From: JBFWUW01 sp050247075
Lineage (GTDB): Bacteria > Planctomycetota > Planctomycetia > Pirellulales > JBFWUW01
Length of the DNA: 43,267 nt
NCBI GenBank assembly: GCA_050247075.1
Contig: JBFWUW010000062.1
Location: forward strand, 1 to 43,267
Direction of reading: 5' to 3'
Shown here: piece after piece, positions 26,224-33,032 of the stretch
How positions within the stretch are numbered: position 1 is the first letter of the stretch
How the letters are laid out: every line of letters begins with the position of its first letter
Position numbers and translations under genes: made by a program
Notes under the pieces: model-generated
Told to the model about the DNA's origin: nothing
Databases searched by the model: none
Seen by the model: only the letters and a program-made list of their open reading frames with translations

Positions 26224-26529
26224 TGACTGCGGCGGGGAATGCGGGGGGGCGAACCGATAGCGCCGCGCGTGGGTGCCGCGTTTCAAAAGTTATGGACAGG
26301 CCCCGTGGCACGTACTGGCCCGCCGATGAACGGGCGAGGAAACCGCCCGCCGCATCTCGACCATCCAGCCGGCCGCGATAGCCGTGGTTAAGGGCTCGCC
26401 CAACGCGACGGCCGCCACGGCCATGCTGTTCGAGCACGCGGCGGACAACGCTGCTTGGGCGGTTTGGCGACGCCGCGACCTGGGGGCGTGCAAAAGCCAC
26501 GCCGGCGCGCGGAGCCGGTTGCCTTGCAT

Positions 26530-26600
26530 TGTACAAGGGTGATCTGTTTTGTAAATATATAATATTTCAAAATAAATTACGTATTATTGTGAGAGTATGG
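26530..26600. other. Short AT-rich island in GC-rich intergenic DNA
   Basis: About 70 bases consist largely of A and T (for example TTGTAAATATATAATATTTC), in strong contrast with the surrounding sequence. To its left, 26240-26529 is very GC-rich with short open frames on both strands that I could not identify. The island could be a promoter, an insertion scar or a remnant of foreign DNA. No motif decides between these. Confidence 0.4.
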
Positions 26601-26686
26601 GGAACGCGTTCGCGCCTTGCGGCGAGATTCGGGCGGCGCTCGCTGTGCGGCCTCTCGAACTGTATGGCGGGCGTTCACGCATCGCC

Positions 26687-26741
26687 AGGTTCCGCCCGGC
26701 AGGCGGAACCTACTGTAGGCCCCGTCTGCCGGACGGGGCCT
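26687..26741. repeat. Back-to-back pair of perfect 10-bp hairpins
   Basis: AGGTTCCGCC/GGCGGAACCT encloses CGGCA (26687-26711), and AGGCCCCGTC/GACGGGGCCT encloses TGCCG (26717-26741). The two five-base loops are complementary to each other, so the pair is an inverted dimer of one palindromic unit. It lies downstream of pyrF. Confidence 0.7.
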
Positions 26742-26853
26742 GGGGTTGACGTGCCATTGGCGGCACGGCCACTCAGCTCAGGGCAGGAATCCTTCCGCCT
26801 TTCAGGTTGCGGCTGCTGTAAGCACTGGTGCAATACACCGTTGCAATCGCCTG

Positions 26854-27783
26854 CTACAGGGGCGAGAGGTGGCCGGCGGGGGTTTCGGCGCGCAGTTGTT
26901 GGATCATGTCGAGCGTGGCGGCTTCCACCGCCGATTGCCAGCGGGCCTCGCCAAATTGCTGGGAGTATTCGCGGCGGGCGTGGGCGAAGATGATGCCGCG
27001 CGAGTTGTTGACGATGGCCCCCAGGCCTGCCCCGTCGAAGCCGGCCGCCACGTCGCGGGCGGTCCCCCCTTGGCTGCCGTAGCCGGGGACCAAGATCCAA
27101 GCGTGCGGCATGGCTGCCCGCAGTTCGGCCAGTTGCCCCGGATAGGTCGCCCCGACGACCGCCCCGACAAAGCCGTAGCCCGACGGGCCGGTGCCCGCTT
27201 GGGCCAGGCGTTCGACCTGTTCGGCCACATGCCGATAGACCGGCTGGCCGGCCGCGGCCAGATCTTGAAACTGCCCGCCGCCGGGATTGGACGTTTTGAC
27301 GAGGACGAAGATGCCCGCCCCGCTAGTGGAGCAGGCATCAAAAAAGGGCGCGATGCTGTCTTCACCCAGGTAGGGGCTGACGGTCAGGGCGTCGGCCTGC
27401 CAGGCGCTGTCTGGCCCCAAGTAGGCCTGGGCATAGGCCGTGGCCGTGCTGCCAATGTCGTTGCGTTTGCCGTCCATCAACACCAGCAGGCCCGCGCGGC
27501 GGGCATAGCCGACAACCGCGGCCAAGGCCGACATGCCGTGCGGTCCCAACTGCTCAAAAAAGGCGGCCTGCGGCTTGACCGCCGGCACCAACCCGCGGAC
27601 GGCGTCGATGACCCCTTCGCAAAACAGGCGGTAAGCGTCGGCCTGGCCGGCCCGGTCGCCCGGCTGGCAGTTCCCACGGCAAGGGGCGGGCAACTGCTCG
27701 AACCGCGGATCCAGCCCGACTACCACCGGGTTGCCCTTGGCGCGGACGGCCGCGGCTAAAGTATCGCCAAAATTGTCCCGCAT
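26854..27783 (-). CDS. pyrF: Orotidine 5'-phosphate decarboxylase (long form)
   Basis: The 309-residue product is the longer PyrF type: VVVGLDPRFEQLP, KPQAAFFEQLG, the catalytic LMDGKRNDIGSTA and VPGYGSQGGTARDV. It makes UMP in pyrimidine synthesis. The ATG at 27783 gives the family N-terminus MRDNFGDTLAAAV; an in-frame GTG at 27822 is less likely. Its TAG stop (26856-26854) opens a GTAGCAGGCGATTGCAACGG unit resembling the dispersed GTAGGAGGCGATT repeat. No other pyr gene is adjacent. Confidence 0.94.
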   Translation of the reverse strand: MRDNFGDTLAAAVRAKGNPVVVGLDPRFEQLPAPCRGNCQPGDRAGQADAYRLFCEGVIDAVRGLVPAVKPQAAFFEQLGPHGMSALAAVVGYARRAGLLVLMDGKRNDIGSTATAYAQAYLGPDSAWQADALTVSPYLGEDSIAPFFDACSTSGAGIFVLVKTSNPGGGQFQDLAAAGQPVYRHVAEQVERLAQAGTGPSGYGFVGAVVGATYPGQLAELRAAMPHAWILVPGYGSQGGTARDVAAGFDGAGLGAIVNNSRGIIFAHARREYSQQFGEARWQSAVEAATLDMIQQLRAETPAGHLSPL

Positions 27784-27904
27784 TTGCTGGCCTGTTGCGC
27801 TGGTCTCTGGTTCGTGTTGCACGCGCCCACTTTACGGTGTGGCCAGCAGGGGCGAAAGGGGCGGTGGGGGTGGTTGTCGATGTACCGGGAGGAGTGGAGC
27901 AGCA

Positions 27905-28149
27905 GTAGGGTGAGACAAGCGGCTATCGACCGCCCATTGAGATAGGGATTACCCGCGATGTCCCACCGATGTCGATGTGCCAGGCAGAGCGGAGAAGCTG
28001 TCAGCGGAGAAGCTGTCAGCGATCAGCCGTCAGCATGTTCCGCTGTTGTCGGTGTGCCAGATACAGTAGCCATCGTCGCGAATCGTGGTGGGACATCGCG
28101 GATAGGCCGTGGTTGAATGGCTTGTCCTAGGCCGCTTGTCCCACCCTAC
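27905..28149. mobile_element. MITE-like element, copy A
   Basis: The ends are GTAGGGTGAGACAAGCGGC (27905-27923) and its near-exact inverse GCCGCTTGTCCCACCCTAC (28131-28149). A second internal inverted pair is CCGCGATGTCCCACC (27953-27967) with GGTGGGACATCGCGG (28087-28101). The centre holds a short tandem GGAGAAGCTGTCAGC. There is no reading frame, so it would need a transposase supplied elsewhere. The TA just inside each end would fit a TA target. Its right end forms the last codons of the methyltransferase gene. Copy B is at 30637-30790. Confidence 0.65.
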
Positions 28150-29104
28150 GGGTACGGTCTGGCGGGGTTGTTTGACAGTCGGCCAGTAGCCGACGGACGA
28201 AGCGGCCGGCTTGAATGCGTTCGGCCAGATAGCTGGCGACTTTTTTCAGCCGGGCCGTGAGATAGGCTGGCCGCAGATGGTAGGTGAAGGCGTTGAATCG
28301 TTGGGCGGCGGCCAGGGTGCGGCGGTAGTTGTCGGCCGGGATGCTGCCCGTTTGTGGTTTGCCGCGGCGGAAGAGGAATTGAATCTGGGGGTCGTTGTCG
28401 GACGACAGGCAGTGCTCGACTTCAAACCCGCACCGCGCTGCCAGCAATGCCAACGTGGCGGGCGAAAAGTTGTGGATGTGGGCCGTGTGGAACATTCGCG
28501 GCCAGGTGGCGCACGGCCCGACAAAGTTGGGGCATTCCACGTATAGCAACCCATCGGGCCGCAGCAAGGTGTGCATTTTTTCCAAGGCTGCCCGCGGCGA
28601 GCGGAAGTGTTCGATGACATGCACCAGCAAGATGCAATCGTGCTTGCGGTCGGCCGGTTGCTCAAACAGGCTCCCCAGCGAGACGTTGGCCCGCAGTTCG
28701 TCGCGCGAGAAGCCGAGGAAATCTTGCCCCACGTCGATACCCGAGGCGGCAAAGCCTTGCCGCTGGAAGACCTTCACCGTACAGCCCAGGCCGGCGCCAA
28801 TCTCGAAGACTTGCTCGTGTCCTTGCAAATGGGGCCGCAGCAGACGGTGGATGCGTTCGCCGTTTTTCCAGGCCCGCATGACGCGGCGGGCGGAGGGCCG
28901 GCTTTCTCCGTGATAGTCGCGGCGGTACTCATCCGCATAATAGCGGCTGAGTTCGTCCTCGCTGGGAATGTCGCGATGGGCCACCAACCCGCACGCGGTG
29001 CAGATGACGCTGGCCAGTTCGTGGCCGCGGCGGTCGCGGCGGCTGATTTCCTGGAACTGCTGTCCTTGGCAGAGGTCGCATTGTTTGGGGGGGGCGTTTG
29101 TCAT
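28127..29104 (-). CDS. SAM-dependent methyltransferase with N-terminal zinc-ribbon
   Basis: The 325-residue protein begins with a CxxC...CxxC zinc-ribbon (CDLCQGQQF and CTACGLV, residues ~9-40), then a class I methyltransferase with FEIGAGLGCTVKVF (motif I), the acidic GIDVG and HVIEHFRSPRAAL, and HIHNFSPATL further on. Such proteins often act on sugars or small molecules in surface-polysaccharide loci. No Shine-Dalgarno sequence is seen at the ATG. The last residues TRRVGQAA and the TAG are encoded by the right end of a MITE-like element, so the original C-terminus was probably replaced. Confidence 0.82.
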   Translation of the reverse strand: MTNAPPKQCDLCQGQQFQEISRRDRRGHELASVICTACGLVAHRDIPSEDELSRYYADEYRRDYHGESRPSARRVMRAWKNGERIHRLLRPHLQGHEQVFEIGAGLGCTVKVFQRQGFAASGIDVGQDFLGFSRDELRANVSLGSLFEQPADRKHDCILLVHVIEHFRSPRAALEKMHTLLRPDGLLYVECPNFVGPCATWPRMFHTAHIHNFSPATLALLAARCGFEVEHCLSSDNDPQIQFLFRRGKPQTGSIPADNYRRTLAAAQRFNAFTYHLRPAYLTARLKKVASYLAERIQAGRFVRRLLADCQTTPPDRTRRVGQAA

Positions 29105-29194
29105 ACGGCGTATATCGCGGCAGAATAGCGGTTGTTGCGGCCAGGCCCCCGGCAGTGCTATCTACCAGGAAATGTCCGCTGGCGGCAAGATGTT

Positions 29195-29369
29195 CTTCGG
29201 AGGTCATGCGACTTTATCTCCCTCTCCCTCTGGGAGAGGGCCGGGGTGAGGGTTAATACGTGGACGATCTATCGTCACTTCCCCTCTCCCCGACCCTCTC
29301 CCGGAGTACCGGGAGAGGGAGTTTGAGGCGGCAGCTATTGCGGACAATGTACTTCGGAGGTCATGCGAC
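29195..29369. repeat. GAGAGGG repeat flanked by 18-bp direct repeats
   Basis: A double-hairpin unit at 29218-29321 (CTCTGGGAGAGGGCCGGGGT then CCCGGAGTACCGGGAGAGGG) matches those at 32281 and 32889. It is bracketed by CTTCGGAGGTCATGCGAC at 29195-29212 and again, exactly, at 29352-29369. The second copy supplies the GGAGG ribosome-binding site of the next gene. This fills most of the 266-base gap before it. Confidence 0.75.
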
Positions 29370-29370
29370 C

Positions 29371-29802
29371 GTGACGCGATTACTTCGCAGCGTGCTGGCG
29401 GTGGTGTTGGGGGTGTTAGCGGCCGGGTTGCTGATTGGCCTGTTGGAGGCGCTGGGCCATCTGGTCTTTCCGCCCCCCGCGGGCTTGGACCCCAGCGATG
29501 CGGCATCCTTGGCGCAGTTGCACGCGGGCCATTTTCTGGCGGTACTGCTGGCATGGGGCGTGGGGACGCTCGGAGGGGCCTGGGTGGCTGGCAAGGTCGC
29601 CCGGCACGAAATTGTCACGCACGGGCTGATCGTGGGCGGGTTGCTGATGGCGGCCGGTATCTGGCAGATGCTGCAGTTTCCGCATCCGGTGTGGTTTTGG
29701 ATCGTCGGGCTGCTGGAATTCATCCCCGCGGCGTACGTCGGCGCGATGCTTTCCGACTTGCGCGCCCCGATTGTAGAACCGCGCGAAGAGGGGCCGGGCT
29801 AG
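29371..29802 (+). CDS. Small four-helix membrane protein of unknown function
   Basis: GTG at 29371, ten bases after GGAGG, gives 143 residues; an in-frame ATG at 29347 would add eight residues and lacks a clear site. There are four hydrophobic helices: VLAVVLGVLAAGLLIGLLEA, FLAVLLAWGVGTLGGAWVAG, LIVGGLLMAAGIWQML and VWFWIVGLLEFIPAAYVGAM. The Gly/Ala pattern and pairing resemble small inner-membrane proteins without assigned function. I do not recognise a named family. Confidence 0.72.
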   Translation: MTRLLRSVLAVVLGVLAAGLLIGLLEALGHLVFPPPAGLDPSDAASLAQLHAGHFLAVLLAWGVGTLGGAWVAGKVARHEIVTHGLIVGGLLMAAGIWQMLQFPHPVWFWIVGLLEFIPAAYVGAMLSDLRAPIVEPREEGPG

Positions 29803-29967
29803 CATTGCCTGCGCACATGGCCGCCTCCGCAAACCGCACTGGACTTCCCGCGGCCAACTCGACTATACCATGCCTCCGAAACGGTCGGCGCGATGCGGAG
29901 CATGCGTCCTGAGTTTCGAGGGCGTGAGTCACCATTTACACATTTCGGTCAGGGAAGGAGTCCTGTT

Positions 29968-30636
29968 ATGCGGCATCTGTTGTGGGCGATGGTCGTGTGC
30001 GGTGTGGCGACGATGTCTGTCGGCTGCGGACAAATGGGGGCGGGGCCCGCCGCGGAACCGGCCGCCCAGTCGGGCAAGGTGGCGATCGTCGATCTGGACG
30101 AGGTCGCCCGGCGGATTGGCCGCGCCGAGGAAATGGACGCCGCCGTCGTGGAGCGCCAGCAAGAGATCAACGCCGACCTGGCCAAGCTGCAAGCGGGCTA
30201 CGTCAAGCAGTTTGAGACCGAACGAGAAAAACTGGGCGAGGACGCCACCGACGAGGAGCAGCAAAAGCTGGCCCGTTACGGTGCCGAATTGGATCAGAAG
30301 TTCAACGTGACCCGCCAGCAGCGGTCGGGCGAGTTGGCCGGCTATCGCCAGGATTTGATTCAGCAGTTTCGCGAGGACGTGCGGCCGATCGCCCAGACGA
30401 TCGCTGGCGACCGCGGCATGACGATCGTCGTCACCAAGAACGACACCGTCATCTACGCCTACGAACCGGACTGCGACATCACCGATGCCGTGGCCGCCAA
30501 GATGGGCGTGGTTAAGACGGCCCGCAAGCGCGCCGCCCAGCCCGACTATCTGCCAGAGGAATCGGTCGAGGAGGACGTAGCCCCGCTCTCCGCCGATGCC
30601 GACGCGGACGAAGAGGAAGATTCTCGTTATCGCTAA
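29968..30636 (+). CDS. OmpH/Skp-like periplasmic chaperone lipoprotein
   Basis: The ATG at 29968 follows AGGGAAGGAG. The 222-residue product has a lipoprotein signal (MRHLLWAMVVCGVATMSVGC, lipobox SVGC with Cys20). After it come the Skp-type strand GKVAIVDLDEVARRIG, a long charged coiled coil (residues ~60-135) and the closing strand GMTIVVTKNDTVIYAYEPDCDIT. Skp/OmpH trimers hold unfolded outer-membrane proteins. The acidic C-terminal tail of ~35 residues is extra. Lipid anchoring is unusual for Skp. Two porin genes lie 2-6 kb away, which fits but does not prove a link. Confidence 0.8.
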   Translation: MRHLLWAMVVCGVATMSVGCGQMGAGPAAEPAAQSGKVAIVDLDEVARRIGRAEEMDAAVVERQQEINADLAKLQAGYVKQFETEREKLGEDATDEEQQKLARYGAELDQKFNVTRQQRSGELAGYRQDLIQQFREDVRPIAQTIAGDRGMTIVVTKNDTVIYAYEPDCDITDAVAAKMGVVKTARKRAAQPDYLPEESVEEDVAPLSADADADEEEDSRYR

Positions 30637-30790
30637 GTAGGGTGGGACAAGCGGACAATCGGCTCTTCCATCGGAAGACGGTTTGTCCGCGATGTCCCAC
30701 CAAATGCGGCCGCTATTCCAAGTCATGGTGGGACATCGCGGGTACACCGGTTTCAAGTTGCCGGACACAGTGCCGCTTGTCCCACCCTAC
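30637..30790. mobile_element. MITE-like element, copy B
   Basis: The ends are GTAGGGTGGGACAAGCGG (from 30637) and CCGCTTGTCCCACCCTAC (to 30790). The internal inverted pair is CCGCGATGTCCCACCA (30687-30702) with TGGTGGGACATCGCGG (30726-30741). It has the same plan as the 27905-28149 element but a shorter centre. It starts on the base after the TAA stop codon of the OmpH-like gene and ends 27 bases before the next start codon. Confidence 0.7.
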
Positions 30791-30817
30791 AAGGGTCTGT
30801 AAGGCCAGGTCTTCGCC

Positions 30818-32206
30818 ATGTATCGCCGACACGGCAACAAGCTGGGGCTGGTGTTTCTGGGCTGCGATCTGGCGGTAACGGGGCTGTCGTGGCTGGCCGC
30901 CTACGAACTGCGGTTTGCCTGGTGGCCCGCCCCCGAGGGGGTTCCCGGCCTGGTCCGCGTGCTGCAAGGGCTGCCGTTGGTGTTGGCCCTGGCGGCCATT
31001 ACCTATCGCATCTGCGGACTGTACGAAATCCATCGCTTGCGGCAGTTGCCGCGCGAGTTGGAAGTGGTCGCCTCGGCCAGCGGATTGCTGTTTCTGTTGA
31101 CGATTGCCGTCACGTTCTATCGCCGCGACCTGTACGAATCTCGGCTGGCGCTAGGCCTGTTCTTGGCCCTGAATGCCTGCGGCCTGGCGGCCGCTCGGCG
31201 GGCCGTGTGGCACGGGCTGAAATATCTTCGCGGGCGCGGCCTGAACCATGGCCGCGCCGTCGTGGTGGGGGCGGGCCGCACCGGAAGAGTGGTGGCCCAC
31301 ACGATTTTGCAAAACCGTTGGACCGGGCTGGAGGCCGTCGGCTTCGTGGACCGGCCCACGCCGGGAGACCGGGCTGGCCTGCCGCGCCTAGGGACGATTG
31401 ACGAACTGGCGGCCATCGTGGCGGAGCACGACATCGACCATGTGTTTGTGGCCTTGCCGCTGGCCCGCTTCGGTGAGTTGCCGCGGGTTTACCAGGCGCT
31501 CGACGGATTGCTGGTCGATGTGCAATTGGTGCCCGACGTTCCCAGTCTGGCGGGAATGCGGCTGCGGATGCTGGAGATCGACGAGGTGGCTTTTCTTAGC
31601 CTGCGCGAGAACCCGCACTGCGGTTGGCGGCGGGTGGCCAAGCGGGGCATGGACCTAGCCGTGGGAACGGCCGCGCTGGTCGTGTTGTCGCCGCTGATGG
31701 CCCTGTTGGCCCTGCTGATCAAACTCACCAGCCCTGGGCCGGTGTTCTATCGGCAGTCGCGGGCCGGCATGGGAGGGCGCGACTTTTCGATGCTCAAATT
31801 TCGCAGCATGCCGATCGACGCCGAGAGCACGACCGGACCGGTGTGGGCCGCCGCCGGCGACAACCGTTGCACGCCGCTGGGCCGCTTCATGCGGCGGTGG
31901 AGCCTGGACGAATTGCCGCAATTGTTCAACGTGCTGGCCGGCGACATGAGCCTGGTGGGGCCGCGGCCCGAGCGGGGCGTGTTCGTGGAGAAATTTTGCC
32001 GGCAGCTTCCCAGTTACGCACAGCGGCATCAGGTGAAAGCCGGCATGACCGGTTGGGCACAGGTTAACGGCTGGCGCGGCAACACCAGCCTGCGCCGCCG
32101 CTTGGAATGCGATCTGTATTACATCACGAACTGGTCGCTCTGGCTCGATGTGAAGATCTTGCTGCTGACGCCGCTGCGCGGGTTTCGGCATCGGCATGCT
32201 TATTGA
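30818..32206 (+). CDS. Exopolysaccharide polyprenyl glycosylphosphotransferase (WbaP/CpsE type)
   Basis: This 462-residue protein has about four N-terminal membrane helices (within residues 8-135), a Rossmann-like CoA-binding region with AVVVGAGRTGRVVAH, a fifth membrane helix (LVVLSPLMALLALLI) and the bacterial sugar transferase domain with GPVFYRQSRAGMGGRDF, LKFRSMPIDAE, DELPQLFNVLAGDMSLVGPRPE and KAGMTGWAQVNGWRG. It starts a lipid-linked sugar chain by moving a sugar-phosphate to undecaprenyl-phosphate. Surface-polysaccharide genes rfbB/rfbC are elsewhere in the window, not adjacent. Confidence 0.92.
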   Translation: MYRRHGNKLGLVFLGCDLAVTGLSWLAAYELRFAWWPAPEGVPGLVRVLQGLPLVLALAAITYRICGLYEIHRLRQLPRELEVVASASGLLFLLTIAVTFYRRDLYESRLALGLFLALNACGLAAARRAVWHGLKYLRGRGLNHGRAVVVGAGRTGRVVAHTILQNRWTGLEAVGFVDRPTPGDRAGLPRLGTIDELAAIVAEHDIDHVFVALPLARFGELPRVYQALDGLLVDVQLVPDVPSLAGMRLRMLEIDEVAFLSLRENPHCGWRRVAKRGMDLAVGTAALVVLSPLMALLALLIKLTSPGPVFYRQSRAGMGGRDFSMLKFRSMPIDAESTTGPVWAAAGDNRCTPLGRFMRRWSLDELPQLFNVLAGDMSLVGPRPERGVFVEKFCRQLPSYAQRHQVKAGMTGWAQVNGWRGNTSLRRRLECDLYYITNWSLWLDVKILLLTPLRGFRHRHAY

Positions 32207-32246
32207 TTGTTAGTCATCAGTCATTAGTTTTCAGTATTCAGTTTCT

Positions 32247-32418
32247 AGGATACGGTACAAAATAGCTTCCGCATTGGAACCTCCCTCTCCCTCTGGGAGA
32301 GGGCCGGGGTGAGGGTTTGGTTGATGGCCGCCATTTCGCCACATCTCCCTCTCCCCAACCCTCTCCCGGAGTACCGGGAGAGGGGGCCAAGAGGGGAAGT
32401 TATTTCGTACCGAATCCT
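32247..32418. repeat. GAGAGGG repeat inside 24-bp imperfect inverted ends
   Basis: The double-hairpin unit at 32281-32386 is framed by AGGATACGGTACAAAATAGC.. (32247-32270) and, inverted, AGGATTCGGTACGAAATAAC.. (32418-32395); 21 of 24 positions agree. The right end touches the TAA stop codon of the Cys-rich gene (32420-32418). The frame suggests a composite element rather than a lone hairpin. Confidence 0.7.
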
Positions 32419-32783
32419 TAGTGTCCGCGGCCGCAATCGCAGCCACAGCCGCTGGAGCAGTGGACTTCCCAGCGGCAGCCGCATTTTTCGCATTCGTACT
32501 CGTGCTTTTTGAGTACTTTGACGGTGCGGGCGCGAGAACACTTGGGGGGCGTGCAGCAACATTCCCAGGGCCATTTGAAGCGGGGGATGCAGACATCCTT
32601 GCATTCCACGTTCCAGCAATGCTTTTTCTCGGTGATCTTTTCCGGCACGGCCACGCAATACTTGTGCCCGCATTGGGGGCAGCAGGGACCATGATGGTGA
32701 GAGCCGGCGAAGGCCGTGGAAATGGCGGCGGCCAGAATGATTCCCAGGGCAATGCTGGCGGCGGCCAGTCGAGGATGACGCAT
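32418..32783 (-). CDS. Exported Cys-rich small protein
   Basis: The ATG at 32783, behind AGGAG, gives 121 residues. A signal peptide (about 1-26, ending TAFA) is followed by a ~95-residue mature part with 18 cysteines in clusters: CCPQCGHKYC, CWNVECKDVC, CCCTPPKC, CEKCGC and CGCDCG. KVLKKHEYECEKCGCRWEV reads as a paired CxxC knuckle. The pattern suggests zinc or iron binding, or a disulfide-tied surface protein. I associate this type with planctomycetes; no function is known to me. Confidence 0.78.
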   Translation of the reverse strand: MRHPRLAAASIALGIILAAAISTAFAGSHHHGPCCPQCGHKYCVAVPEKITEKKHCWNVECKDVCIPRFKWPWECCCTPPKCSRARTVKVLKKHEYECEKCGCRWEVHCSSGCGCDCGRGH

Positions 32784-32888
32784 GGAAGAGTGCTCCTGAT
32801 GGTTTCTTGGTTTGAATGTGGCCGGCTGTTGTTTGCTGGGTCGAAGGTTGTGTGCCGTTAGCACATCAGTCGGCGATGAAGTCGATAT

Positions 32889-33019
32889 CTCCCTCTCCCT
32901 TTGGGAGAGGGCCGGGGTGAGGGTTTGCTGGCCGGAAATAACCTTGCCACATCCCCCTCTCCCCAACCCTCTCCCGGAGTACCGGGAGAGGGGGATCGGC
33001 GATGGAATCGCCTCCTACA
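32889..33019. repeat. GAGAGGG repeat joined to a GGCGAT..CTCCTACA unit
   Basis: The double hairpin spans 32889-32994 and is directly followed by GGCGATGGAATCGCCTCCTA (within 32995-33019), the unit also seen at 15146 and 24522. The left flank carries GGCGATGAAGTCGATAT, an imperfect inverse of that unit. The block lies downstream of the porin stop codon and before the Cys-rich gene, in a 249-base gap. Confidence 0.7.
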
Positions 33020-33032
33020 AGTTGACGGCGGT

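Noticed and set aside
26290..26529. 79-codon minus-strand frame before the AT-rich island
   Set aside because: No recognisable motif or ribosome-binding site; left as unidentified DNA.
25538..26536. 332-codon minus-strand frame in the repeat-rich gap
   Set aside because: Its residues repeat only because the DNA is a tandem repeat (recurring NTAI.EQVT); composition is non-protein-like.
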